Under the pieces are notes generated by a model, which was not told where the DNA came from, did no database searches, and was given only the letters and a program-made list of their open reading frames with translations. A stretch of DNA of 64,000 nucleotides from Frigidibacter sp037095735 (GTDB lineage Bacteria > Pseudomonadota > Alphaproteobacteria > Rhodobacterales > Rhodobacteraceae), in contig NZ_JBAWKD010000001.1 of assembly GCF_037095735.1 (NCBI RefSeq), forward strand, positions 744,001 through 808,000, written 5' to 3'. This document shows positions 42,270 to 50,561 of this stretch, one piece after another. How positions within the stretch are numbered: position 1 is the first letter of the stretch; the number at the start of each line of letters is the position of its first letter. The translations under genes were made by a program, and so were the position numbers.

Positions 42270-43616
42270 TTGGCCGACCAGCTGCAGACCCTGACCGCCG
42301 CCCTCATCGACACCGCGCTGAAAGCCGGCGCCACCGCCGCCGATGCCATGGCCGTCGATGGCACCTCGCTCTCGATCGACATCCGCGAGGGCAAGCTTGA
42401 ACAGGCCGAACGTTCGGAAGGCATCGAGATCGGCCTGCGCGTGCTGATCGGCGGGCGCCAGGCCTGCGTCTCGGCCTCGGACGTCTCGGCCCGCACCATC
42501 GCGGAAATGGCCGAACGCGCCATCGCCATGGCCCGCGAGGCGCCCGAGGACCCGACCGCGGGCCTTGCCGACCCGTCGCAGCTAGCCCGCGACACCGACG
42601 CCGCGCGGCTCGAGCTTGCCGATCCCGCGGCCGAACCCGACGCCGCCGCGCTGCAGGCCGATGCGCTGGCCGCCGAGGCCGCCGGCCTCGCCGTCGCGGG
42701 CGTGTCGAAATCGCAGGGTGCCTCGGCCGCCTATTCGGCGCGCCGGATCTGGATCGCCGCCTCGAACGGCTTCTCGGCCGGCTACGCCCGCACCTCGCGC
42801 CACATCTCGATGACCGCGATCTCGGGGTCCGGCACCACGATGGAGCGCGACTGGGCGGCAGAGGGCCGGATCTTCCAGTCCGACCTGCCCTCGCCCGAAG
42901 AGATCGGCACCCGCGCCGGCCAGCGCGCCGCCGAACGCCAGGGCTCGCGCAAGCCGCCGACGGGCCGCTTCCCGGTGCTGTACGACGAGCGCATCTCGTC
43001 CTCGCTGATCGGCCACCTTCTGGGCGCGATCAACGGCAGCGCCATCGCCCGCGGCGCGTCATGGGCGCGCGAGTTGAACGGCAAGCTCGTGCTGCCCGAA
43101 ACGCTCTCGGTGATCGAGGATCCGTTCCGCATCCGCATCCCCGGCTCGCGCCCCTTCGACGGCGAGGGGCTGCCGACGCAGACCCGCACCATCGTGGAAA
43201 ATGGCGTGCTGACCGGCTGGACGCTGGATCTGGCGACGGGGCGCAAGCTCGGCCTGCCCTCGACCGGCAACGCCAGCCGCGGCACCGGCTCGCCGCCCGC
43301 ACCCGGCCATTCGAACATCGCGTTGACCCAAGGCTCCGCCAGTCGCGCCGACCTGATCCGCGACATGGGCACCGGGCTGGTGGTGACCCAGCTGATCGGC
43401 GCCTCGATCAATGCCAACACCGGCGACTATTCGCGCGGGGCCTCCGGCTTCTGGGTCGAGAACGGCGAGATCGCCTATCCGGTCAACGAATGCACCATCG
43501 CCGGGTCCCTGCCCGAGATGCTGCGCACCATCGTCGCCGCCAATGACGGCCGCGCGCATCTCAGCCACGTGATCCCCAGCCTGCTGGTCGAAGGCCTCAC
43601 CCTTGCCGGCGCGTGA
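42270..43616 (+). CDS. pmbA: TldE/PmbA-type metalloprotease subunit
   Basis: Partner of TldD in a cytoplasmic protease that trims peptides such as modified antibiotics and toxin precursors. The 448-residue protein has the family N-terminal domain (GTSLSIDIREGKLEQAERSEGIEIGLRVL) and the C-terminal GASWARELNGKLVLPETLSVIEDP and GSGFWVENGEIAYPVNE regions. It lacks the HExxxH zinc motif of TldD, as expected of the PmbA half. The start is uncertain: the TTG at 42270 has GGAG 6 nt upstream and yields the usual length, while a TTG at 42213 would add 19 atypical residues. No tldD is in the window. Confidence 0.9.
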   Translation: MADQLQTLTAALIDTALKAGATAADAMAVDGTSLSIDIREGKLEQAERSEGIEIGLRVLIGGRQACVSASDVSARTIAEMAERAIAMAREAPEDPTAGLADPSQLARDTDAARLELADPAAEPDAAALQADALAAEAAGLAVAGVSKSQGASAAYSARRIWIAASNGFSAGYARTSRHISMTAISGSGTTMERDWAAEGRIFQSDLPSPEEIGTRAGQRAAERQGSRKPPTGRFPVLYDERISSSLIGHLLGAINGSAIARGASWARELNGKLVLPETLSVIEDPFRIRIPGSRPFDGEGLPTQTRTIVENGVLTGWTLDLATGRKLGLPSTGNASRGTGSPPAPGHSNIALTQGSASRADLIRDMGTGLVVTQLIGASINANTGDYSRGASGFWVENGEIAYPVNECTIAGSLPEMLRTIVAANDGRAHLSHVIPSLLVEGLTLAGA

Positions 43617-44433
43617 TCTCGACCTTCTCGCCGAGGCGGCCCGCGCCGCCGGCCGCATCGCGATGGGCTTCTGGCAGGCCAGCCCCGAGACCTGGGAGAA
43701 GTCCGGCGGCGCCGGCCCGGTGACCGAGGCCGACCTCGCCGTCGACCGGATGCTGAAGCACGAGCTGCTGGCCGCACGTCCCGACTATGGCTGGCTGTCG
43801 GAAGAGACCGAGGACGAGGCCCCCGCCCGCCTCGCCGCCGAGCGCGTCTTCATCGTTGACCCGATCGACGGCACCCGCGCCTTCATCGCCGGCGAAGAGG
43901 GCTTCTGCCACGCGCTCGCGGTGGCCGAGCGCGGCCGGATCACCGCCGCCGCGATCTACCTGCCGGTGCGCGACGAGCTGTTCACCGCGACCGAGGTCGG
44001 CCCGGCCCTGCTGAACGGCGCCCCGATCCGCGTCACCGACGCGGCCGAGCCCGAGGGCGCGCGTGCGCTGGCGGTGCGGCAGGCCTTCGACCCCGCGCAT
44101 TGGCAGGGTGGCCGTGTGCCGGCGCTGACCCGCGGCTTCCGCGCGGCGCTGGCCTGGCGGATGTGCCTTCTGGCCGAAGGGCGCACCGACGCGGTGCTGT
44201 CCTTCCGGCGGATCTGGGAATGGGACCTTGCGGCGGGCGACCTGATCGTGACCCGCGCCGGCGGCCGCGTCACCGACGCGACCGGGACGGGCGTCACCTA
44301 CAACACCCCCGGCCGGCGCGCCGCGGGCCTCGTGGCCGCGGCCCCGCGCCTGCACGACCGGCTGGCCGCGGACCTCGCCTGGCGGCCCAACGACGGCGAC
44401 GAGCCGCCGATCGACACCCCTGCCGCCCCCTGA
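43603..44433 (+). CDS. Inositol monophosphatase family phosphatase (CysQ-like)
   Basis: Mg-dependent sugar or nucleotide phosphatase of 276 residues. The metal site is EETEDE, then IVDPIDGTRAFIAGEEGF, and the C-terminal WEWDLAAGDLIVTRAGG. The family covers inositol-1-phosphatase, fructose-bisphosphatase and 3'(2'),5'-bisphosphate nucleotidase. The Rhodobacterales proteins of this length are usually labelled 3'(2'),5'-bisphosphate nucleotidase CysQ, but the sequence alone does not settle the substrate. A TTG at 43603 is the only plausible start and overlaps the pmbA end by 14 bp, indicating coupling. Confidence 0.87.
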   Translation: MPARDLDLLAEAARAAGRIAMGFWQASPETWEKSGGAGPVTEADLAVDRMLKHELLAARPDYGWLSEETEDEAPARLAAERVFIVDPIDGTRAFIAGEEGFCHALAVAERGRITAAAIYLPVRDELFTATEVGPALLNGAPIRVTDAAEPEGARALAVRQAFDPAHWQGGRVPALTRGFRAALAWRMCLLAEGRTDAVLSFRRIWEWDLAAGDLIVTRAGGRVTDATGTGVTYNTPGRRAAGLVAAAPRLHDRLAADLAWRPNDGDEPPIDTPAAP

Positions 44434-44563
44434 CCCCGAACCGGCGCGCCGTGCGGGATCGAGGCCTGCCAGCATAACACCGGCAGGCGGCTTGCCCCCC
44501 GTCCTCAGCCACGCCTCGCGCGACGCGCCCGCCCCGGAACGGCGCGGAACGGCCCTTGGGCGG

Positions 44564-45124
44564 TCAGTCGCGGAAGGCGGCGGCGAAGGGTTCGGGCAGC
44601 TCGAACTCGGCCAGCGCGCGGGCGCGGCCCTCGGCCGACATCTTGCGCGCGGTCTTCTCGACGATGCGCAACAGCCCCGCCGGTTCGCGCTCGGTGGCGA
44701 AATCGCCGAAATACCAGCGCAGGAACACGAAGCAGATCACGTCCTCCAGCGCCTGCACCTCGGCGTCGCGCTTGATCCCCTCCTTGCGCAGCATCCGCCC
44801 GGCCTGCGCCATCTCTTCGGCGCCATAGCCCGCGTCGGCCATGAACTCCTCGATCCGCGCCGCATGCCGCCGGCCCTGCTCCTGCCGCCAGGCCAGATAG
44901 CCGGCGCGCCCCTCGGGATAGTCCTCGCGCGGCAAGAGCCAGCGCTCGACATGCTGGCCGCGCGCGCAGATCTGCAGCACCTCGGACGCCTCGGGGAACA
45001 GCCGTGCCAGCTCGGCGCTCATCCGCTCGCCATACAGGCGGTTCGCGGGCTGGCCGTCCTCGAGGCTGGGGTCCTGGTCGTTGGCCGCGTCGATTCTGGC
45101 GAGGACCTGGGCAAGACGGCTCAT
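44564..45124 (-). CDS. DUF4202 domain protein
   Basis: Cytoplasmic, largely helical protein of 186 residues matching DUF4202, a family without known function. Conserved stretches include ANRLYGERMSAELARLFPEASEVLQICARGQHVERW and the C-terminal EDVICFVFLRWYFGDFATE. The regularly placed histidine and acidic residues recall a metal-dependent HD-type arrangement, but this is only suggestive. The start at 45124 has GGAGCC about 8 nt upstream. It is convergent with the phosphatase gene and divergent from the phosphomannomutase gene across 350 bp. Confidence 0.85.
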   Translation of the reverse strand: MSRLAQVLARIDAANDQDPSLEDGQPANRLYGERMSAELARLFPEASEVLQICARGQHVERWLLPREDYPEGRAGYLAWRQEQGRRHAARIEEFMADAGYGAEEMAQAGRMLRKEGIKRDAEVQALEDVICFVFLRWYFGDFATEREPAGLLRIVEKTARKMSAEGRARALAEFELPEPFAAAFRD

Positions 45125-45475
45125 GGCGGGCTCCTTTCGGCTGGCATCGGGCCGAGCCTCGCCGATCGGGCCGGGCTTGTCCACGGGCACCGCCCCCGCA
45201 CCGCCCCCGCACTGGTCCGTCCGCGGCCTCGATTCCCCGCGCCGCCCCGGATCGCCCGCAATCGGGCTTGCACCGCCGCCGGAACAGGCGCAAAACAACC
45301 ATGAGTGGATTATTGTAACGCGGAAAAATCGTTGCTTTTCACCGGGATCGCCTGTTGTGGCAGCAATGCGGCAGTTTGCGCGGCACAGCCCCTTTCGCTG
45401 CACGGCAGCGCTTGACCGCCCTGCGCTTCTTCGGGCTTCCTGCACACGGTTGTGTGAGAAGGGAGTTGCCGTGGT
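45125..45475. other. Promoter region of the GDP-mannose genes
   Basis: No gene is seen. The left part has short CACCGCCCCCG tandem copies near 45190-45212. From about 45290 the composition becomes visibly richer in A and T (TGAGTGGATTATTGTAACG), typical of a regulatory region. A TTGACC at 45412-45417 could serve as a -35, but no good -10 follows at 17 bp. GAAGGGAG at 45459-45466 is the likely ribosome binding site of the phosphomannomutase gene. Confidence 0.4.
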
Positions 45476-46855
45476 ATGACCCTGAGCTGTTTCAAGGCCT
45501 ATGACATCCGCGGGCGTCTCGGCGTCGATCTGGACGCCGCCATCGCCTACAGGATCGGCCGTGCCGCGGCCCGGGCGCTTGCCACCGGCGACAGCCCCAA
45601 GGTGGTCCTTGGCCGCGACATCCGCGCCTCGTCGGTCGAACTGGCAGAGGCGGTCGCGCGCGGGCTGATGGACGAGGGCGCCGAGGTGCTGGACCTCGGG
45701 CTCTGCGGCACCGAAGAGATGTACTGGGCCACCACCGAATTCGGCGCCGATGCCGGGATCGAGGTCACGGCATCGCACAATCCGATGGATTACAACGGCA
45801 TGAAGCTGGTGCGCCGCGGCTCGGCGCCGCTGGACGCGGCCTCGGGCCTGCAGGCGATCCACGACCTTGCCGAGGCGGACAGCTTCGGCCCGCCGAAGCC
45901 CGGCGGCCGGCTGACCGACATCGCCGCAAAGGCCCGCGCCGCCTATGTCGCGGGTGTCATGCGCTTCGTCGAAGTCGCGGCGCTGCGCCCGCTGAAGATC
46001 GTCGTCAATGCCGGCAACGGCGCCGCCGGCCCGACCTTCGACGCCATCGCCGGGGCGCTGGCCGCGCGCGGTGCGCCGCTGGAGTTCATCCGCATCCACC
46101 ACGTCCCCGACGGCAGCTTCCCGAACGGCATCCCGAACCCGCTCCTGCCCGAGAACCGCCCCGCCACCGCCGATGCCGTGCGCGAGGCGGGGGCCGATCT
46201 CGGACTGGCCTGGGACGGCGATTTCGACCGCTGTTTCTTCTTCGACGCCGAGGGCGGCTTTATCGACGGCGAATACATCGTCGGCCTGCTGGCCGAGGTC
46301 TTCCTCGCCAAGGAGCCGGGGGCGCGCATCGTCCACGATCCCCGGATCATCTGGAACACCCGCGACGTCGTCACCGCCGCCGGCGGCACCCCGATCCAGT
46401 CGAAGACCGGCCACGCCTTCATCAAGCAGGCGCTGCGCGACCATGACGCCGTCTATGGCGGCGAGATGTCGGCGCATCACTACTTCCGCGACTTCGTCTG
46501 CTGCGACTCGGGCATGGTGCCCTGGCTGCTGGTGGTCGAGCTGATGGGCCGGCGCGGCGCGTCGCTGGCCGCGCTGGTGGCAGAACGTCAGGCGGCCTTC
46601 CCCTCGTCGGGCGAGATCAACTTCCGTCTCGACGATCCCCGCGCCGCCATCGCCCGGGTCATGGACCGCTTCGCCCCCGAGGCACGCGACCGCGACGAGA
46701 CCGACGGCATCGGGCTCAGCTTCCCCGACTGGCGGTTCAACCTGCGGTCCTCGAACACCGAGCCGGTGGTGCGGCTGAACGTCGAATCGCGCGGCGACCG
46801 CGCGCTGGTGGCCGATCGCGTCGACGAAATCCGGGCGCTGCTGGCGACCGGTTGA
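45476..46855 (+). CDS. manB: Phosphomannomutase/phosphoglucomutase
   Basis: Converts mannose-6-phosphate to mannose-1-phosphate for GDP-mannose synthesis. The 459-residue protein has the phosphoserine at about S100 in EVTASHNPMDYNGMK, the metal loop WDGDFDRCFFFD, the sugar loop YGGEMSAHHYFRD and the C-terminal phosphate loop RSSNTEPVVRLNVE. GEMSAHH is the mannose/glucose dual-specific type. Pairing with the adjacent guanylyltransferase gene makes the mannose role most likely. The start at 45476 follows GAAGGGAG. A hairpin separates it from manC, so the two may have partly separate control. Confidence 0.93.
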   Translation: MTLSCFKAYDIRGRLGVDLDAAIAYRIGRAAARALATGDSPKVVLGRDIRASSVELAEAVARGLMDEGAEVLDLGLCGTEEMYWATTEFGADAGIEVTASHNPMDYNGMKLVRRGSAPLDAASGLQAIHDLAEADSFGPPKPGGRLTDIAAKARAAYVAGVMRFVEVAALRPLKIVVNAGNGAAGPTFDAIAGALAARGAPLEFIRIHHVPDGSFPNGIPNPLLPENRPATADAVREAGADLGLAWDGDFDRCFFFDAEGGFIDGEYIVGLLAEVFLAKEPGARIVHDPRIIWNTRDVVTAAGGTPIQSKTGHAFIKQALRDHDAVYGGEMSAHHYFRDFVCCDSGMVPWLLVVELMGRRGASLAALVAERQAAFPSSGEINFRLDDPRAAIARVMDRFAPEARDRDETDGIGLSFPDWRFNLRSSNTEPVVRLNVESRGDRALVADRVDEIRALLATG

Positions 46856-46863
46856 GCGCTTTC

Positions 46864-46906
46864 GCCGGGCGGAGCGCGGGCCCGTTCCCGCCGCCCGGCA
46901 GGTTTT
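46864..46906 (+). terminator. Probable terminator or attenuator after manB
   Basis: The stem GCCGGGCGG with CCGCCCGGC and a 17-18 nt loop is followed by AGGTTTTG. It lies in the 108 bp between manB and manC, so it could reduce rather than abolish read-through. Confidence 0.5.
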
Positions 46907-46963
46907 GTAGGTTGGCGACGGCGCATCTCCCGACCCGTCGCGGTATTTGAGAAGGCATATCCC

Positions 46964-48364
46964 ATGATCACGCCCGTCATCCTCTGCGGCGGTTCCGGCA
47001 CCCGGCTATGGCCGCTGTCGCGCAAGTCCTATCCCAAGCAGTTCCTGCCGCTCGTGGGCACCGAGACGCTGTTCCAGGGCACGCTGCGCCGCCTGTCCGG
47101 CCCGGCCTTCGGTGCACCGCTGGTGCTGACCGGCGAGGATTTCCGCTTCATCGCCATCGACCAGGCCCAGGCCATCGGACTTGAGGACGCGCGCGTGCTG
47201 ATCGAGCCCTCGGCCCGCGACACCGGCGCCGCGGTTCTGGCGGCGGCTCTGATGCACGAGGCCACGCCCGAGGCGCTGCTGCTGATCGCGCCCTCCGACC
47301 ACGTGATCGCCGACGCCCCCGCCTTCCTCTCGGCGGTCGCCGCCGGGGCCGAGGCCGCCAATGCCGGCCGGCTCGTGACCTTCGGCATCGCGCCCACCCG
47401 CCCCGAGACCGGCTACGGCTACCTCGAGCTGGCAGAGCCCGCGGTCACCGGCAGCCCGGTGCCGCTGAAAAGCTTCCGCGAGAAGCCCGATGCCGCGACC
47501 GCCGCCGAATTCGTGGCCTCGGGCCGCTATCTCTGGAACGCGGGCATCTTCCTGGCCCGCGCCGGCGACCTGATCGCCGCCTTCGAGGCCCATGCGACCG
47601 AGCTGGTGGCCCCGGTGCGCCTGGCGCTGGCCGGCGGCAAGGAGGATCTGGGCTTCACCCGGCTCGACGCGCGGGCCTGGGGCAAAGCGCCGTCGATCTC
47701 CTTCGACTACGCGGTGATGGAGAAGGCCGCGAACGTGACCGCGGTGCCGGTCGACTGCGGCTGGAACGACCTTGGCAGCTGGGACGCGCTGATCGCGCCC
47801 GGGCAGGACGTGACCACCCACGGCGCCGTCACCGCGATCGACGTGAGCGGATCCTACCTGCGCTCGGAAGAGCCGGGCGTGCATCTGGTGGCGCTGGGTC
47901 TGCGCGACGTGGTGGCGGTGGCCACGCGCGATGCGGTGCTGATCGCCGACCGCGCGCGCCTGCAGGAGGTCAAGACCGCCGTCGCGGCCCTGAAGAAATC
48001 CGGCGCCCCGCAGGCCGAGGACTATCCCCGCTTCCACCGCCCCTGGGGCTGGTACGAGACGCTCTGCCTCGGCACCCGCTTCCAGGTGAAGCGGATCATG
48101 GTGAAGCCGGGCGGGATCCTTTCGCTGCAATCGCACATGCACCGGTCCGAGCACTGGATCGTCGTCGCCGGCACGGCCGAGGTGACGATCGGCGACAGGG
48201 TGCAGCTGGTGACCGAGAACCAGTCGGTCTACATCCCGCTGGGCGAGAAGCACCGGATGGCCAACCCGGGCAAGGTGCCGATGTACCTGATCGAGGTGCA
48301 GACCGGCGCCTATGTCGGCGAGGACGACATCGTCCGCTACGAGGACATCTACAACCGCAGCTGA
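46964..48364 (+). CDS. manC: Mannose-1-P guanylyltransferase/mannose-6-P isomerase
   Basis: Bifunctional type II enzyme of 466 residues. The N-terminal guanylyltransferase domain (about 1-340) has GGSGTRLWPLSRKSYPKQF, APSDHVIAD, and SFREKPD, the active-site FVEKP equivalent. The C-terminal cupin phosphomannose isomerase domain (about 345-466) has PWGWYETL, GGILSLQSHMHRSEHWIVVAGTAEV and YIPLGEKHRMANPG. Together these turn fructose-6-P into mannose-6-P and mannose-1-P into GDP-mannose. GAGAAGG lies upstream of the ATG at 46964. It supplies nucleotide sugar for the polysaccharide genes that follow. Confidence 0.96.
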   Translation: MITPVILCGGSGTRLWPLSRKSYPKQFLPLVGTETLFQGTLRRLSGPAFGAPLVLTGEDFRFIAIDQAQAIGLEDARVLIEPSARDTGAAVLAAALMHEATPEALLLIAPSDHVIADAPAFLSAVAAGAEAANAGRLVTFGIAPTRPETGYGYLELAEPAVTGSPVPLKSFREKPDAATAAEFVASGRYLWNAGIFLARAGDLIAAFEAHATELVAPVRLALAGGKEDLGFTRLDARAWGKAPSISFDYAVMEKAANVTAVPVDCGWNDLGSWDALIAPGQDVTTHGAVTAIDVSGSYLRSEEPGVHLVALGLRDVVAVATRDAVLIADRARLQEVKTAVAALKKSGAPQAEDYPRFHRPWGWYETLCLGTRFQVKRIMVKPGGILSLQSHMHRSEHWIVVAGTAEVTIGDRVQLVTENQSVYIPLGEKHRMANPGKVPMYLIEVQTGAYVGEDDIVRYEDIYNRS

Positions 48365-48380
48365 ACCGGACGCTGCCCTC

Positions 48381-48410
48381 CTGCGCGCCCCGTCCGGCGC
48401 GCAGATCGTC
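48381..48410 (+). terminator. Terminator-like hairpin after manC
   Basis: The stem CTGCGCGCC with GGCGCGCAG is followed by a poor T-tract (ATCGTCTCTT), 17 nt after the stop. It marks the left edge of a less G+C-rich stretch carrying transposon debris. Confidence 0.45.
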
Positions 48411-48547
48411 TCTTGGCGCGCCCGGGCCAACCACGTCAACTTCGCAATACGCGACTGATCCTCTCCCAGATCCGGCAGCCATGATGCCGAGATTCGGAAT
48501 CCGAACCTACGCAGGCGGCATCCCCGGGATTCCGTTTGCCTTCACGT

Positions 48548-48856
48548 ATGATCTGTCTACATCATCCAGCACGACCAAGACCTCGGCCGCTGTTACGGGT
48601 GTTGCGCATCGTGCATATATTCTTGGGATTGTTCGGTCTGCTGGGCGCCGCTGCTGCGGCCGGAACAGGCTATGCGATGGGCATGCCGCTCTGGTCGGTG
48701 ATCGGCATTTTTTTCCTTGTTGGAATGCTGATTCCCGCGGTTTATGTCGCCGTGCTTGCCCTTCTGGCCATGACCAGCGGCGCCAATGGGCGCGCGAAGC
48801 GAGCGGACTCCGTGGACGAGACACCCGATCCCGGCACTGCCAATATTGATCGCTGA
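48548..48856 (+). CDS. Small hypothetical membrane protein
   Basis: Predicted protein of 102 residues with a basic N terminus (HHPARPRPRPLLRVLRIVH), two hydrophobic helices (IFLGLFGLLGAAAAAGTGYAM and WSVIGIFFLVGMLIPAVYVAVLALLA) and a polar tail. I do not recognise the family. It sits between the GDP-mannose genes and the EPS cluster, so an accessory role in polysaccharide secretion or control is possible. The codon use is weaker than in neighbouring genes and no strong ribosome binding site precedes the ATG at 48548. A TTG at 48536 would add four residues. Confidence 0.5.
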   Translation: MICLHHPARPRPRPLLRVLRIVHIFLGLFGLLGAAAAAGTGYAMGMPLWSVIGIFFLVGMLIPAVYVAVLALLAMTSGANGRAKRADSVDETPDPGTANIDR

Positions 48857-48981
48857 CCACGGCTCTAGCGATTCTCGCATGTTGTCGGAGTTGTTGCAGC
48901 AGGCGGTGAGGCGGATGCGTCTCGTGAGTCCGGAGCGTTAGTCTTGGGCCAAGCCGCAGCCCTCTACCCCGCGCCATCGCA

Positions 48982-49307
48982 TGACCAACCGGTCCGCCTG
49001 CAAGGCCGCTCTTCGCCGCCGCGGGTCGCTCTGGTTCTCGTTCGACCCGACGATGGCTTGGCTCACCGCCAGGACGGGCAAGCGTCGTCGTCCCGAGACC
49101 TTCTCGGGGACCGCTACCCAAGTTGCCTCACGCTGAAGGTATTGCTCGGCCTGCCGCAACGGCGGACGGTTGGCTTATCGCCAGCCTGAGAGAGATGGCG
49201 GGGCTGGACTGACCCGTTCCAGCCTGTGCCGATGTCAGGGACGGATTGCGGTACAGATCCCCTACCGCGGCCCGGATCGGCAGACCGCAGAAATCCAGAT
49301 CCGCATC
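48982..49307 (+). pseudogene. Decayed IS5-family transposase
   Basis: The frame from 48982 reads MTNRSACKAALRRRGSLWF and FDPTMAWLTARTGKRRRPETF, the N terminus of IS5-type transposases common in Rhodobacterales. It then shifts frame near 49130 (CLTLKVLLGLPQRRTVGL) and again near 49180. SLCRCQGRIAVQIPYRG follows, and the sequence jumps directly to a C-terminal-like DRQTAEIQIRI. At least two frameshifts and a large internal deletion (the DDE core) show it is dead. It lies at the 3' edge of the leftward EPS operon. Confidence 0.75.
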
Positions 49308-49546
49308 ATTCGCCATGGTCGCCCGGATCGACGGCGCGACATGGCTCATCCACGAACGGATAAAGGACCCCCGGCACCGCCGAGATCACTGCCGTGAGCT
49401 GAGTAGGAGCGGGAAAGGGAGAGATCGGCCTTCAGCCTATCACCGCAACAACGCCGCACTCGGCGGCAAGTATCGCGACCCCTCGCTCGGCAGCATGCGC
49501 TGGCGATCGCTCGCAAAGGACGTGTCCATTGCCTCACGGCCTTGAG
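49308..49546. other. Remnant DNA between the IS debris and the GH16 gene
   Basis: About 240 bp without an intact gene. A plus-strand frame contains YHRNNAALGG, which vaguely recalls the C-terminal region of IS3/IS481-type integrases, but the match is too short to call. No terminator for the leftward GH16 gene is visible. Confidence 0.35.
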
Positions 49547-50500
49547 TCACGCATAGACCTGAAAATAATCGACGCGCATCCGCGTTTCGCGGTGCTCTGC
49601 CATCAACGGATCCGGAAACGGATAATCCGGCAGGATCGCCAGCGTTATGAGCGGCCAGAACGCATCGTCGGTCAGGTCCATTTCCGCGGACCGGCTTATG
49701 GCCCAGACCGCTGGCACGCCCGTCGCATGGTTTCGCACGAGCCGGCGATTGAAATAGACGGCGCAGAGATCATCGACCAGCAGCACGCCATACCGGTTGT
49801 ACCCCGCGGTCATGTCCTCGGAGACACGGATCGCGCTGCCGTCGTGCCGCGCTCCGGGCTCGCCCCACTCGTGAAGATAGGCGCCGTAGTCATGCGGCTC
49901 GAACCCCTTGTGCTCGACGACATCGACTTCGATCGCGCTTGAGGGCGCAAGGATCGTGCAGCGGTTCATGAGCCAGAACGCCGGCCAGGTCAGCGGGTGG
50001 CGCGGGAACAGCATGCGCGTCTCGAAATACCCGTGGCGCCAGGCCCGGGTGACCGTCCCATCACGCCGCGAGGTCTGGAGGTTTCCGCTGATCCACTGGA
50101 ATTCGGGTTGGTCATTGCCGTAGTAGTTTCTGACAGTCATCGTCCGGCCGATGAACTTGGCCGAGATCTGCAGTGCCGTCCCGCCGCTCGCATCGGGATC
50201 GTCGACGATGGCATAGGGGTCGAAGCCCTCCTCGCCGCCAAACCGTGCGAAGGCCGAGCGACCGTAGTACCCCGGGTCGGCATTGCTGACCTTCGGCCCG
50301 GCATTCCATATCTCGCGATCGAGATGTTCGAACTGGTCCTCGAAGACCAGGTCGCGGCCCAGCGTCGGGTCCCGGTCGAGTTCCGCCGCGCGCGCGTCGA
50401 GCGAGGCGAAGACGGCACCGGCGCCCGCAAGGCCCGCCGCACCGGCCCCTGCCAGCACAGCGCGCCGCGATGGCCCCTGCCTCGATCGTCCCGAGCTCAT
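49547..50500 (-). CDS. Tat-exported GH16 glycoside hydrolase
   Basis: Secreted endo-glycanase of 317 residues. The N terminus has a twin-arginine signal (SRRAVLAGAG, S11-R12-R13) with cleavage near ARA-A. The GH16 jelly roll begins with LVFEDQFEHLDREIW, and the catalytic E-x-D-x-x-E motif is E191, D193 and E196 in IEVDVVEHKG. EPS-cluster GH16 enzymes such as ExoK trim the nascent polymer and set its length; the E-x-D-x-x-E form is typical of beta-1,3(4)-glucanase-like members. It is the last gene of the leftward operon, 61 bp after a GT4 gene. The start at 50500 is fixed by the signal peptide. Confidence 0.92.
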   Translation of the reverse strand: MSSGRSRQGPSRRAVLAGAGAAGLAGAGAVFASLDARAAELDRDPTLGRDLVFEDQFEHLDREIWNAGPKVSNADPGYYGRSAFARFGGEEGFDPYAIVDDPDASGGTALQISAKFIGRTMTVRNYYGNDQPEFQWISGNLQTSRRDGTVTRAWRHGYFETRMLFPRHPLTWPAFWLMNRCTILAPSSAIEVDVVEHKGFEPHDYGAYLHEWGEPGARHDGSAIRVSEDMTAGYNRYGVLLVDDLCAVYFNRRLVRNHATGVPAVWAISRSAEMDLTDDAFWPLITLAILPDYPFPDPLMAEHRETRMRVDYFQVYA

Positions 50501-50561
50501 CCGCGCGGACTGCCTGACAAGGCACCTGCCCGCGGCCGCGCCGGCGATTGGCAACAGCGCG

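Noticed and set aside
44464..44488. GCCTGCC/GGCAGGC hairpin after the phosphatase gene as a terminator
   Set aside because: The stem is only 7 bp with an 11-nt loop and no T-tract on either strand.
45190..45212. CACCGCCCCCG direct copies as a possible CRISPR or operator
   Set aside because: Only two short adjacent copies without spacers; simple slippage is enough.
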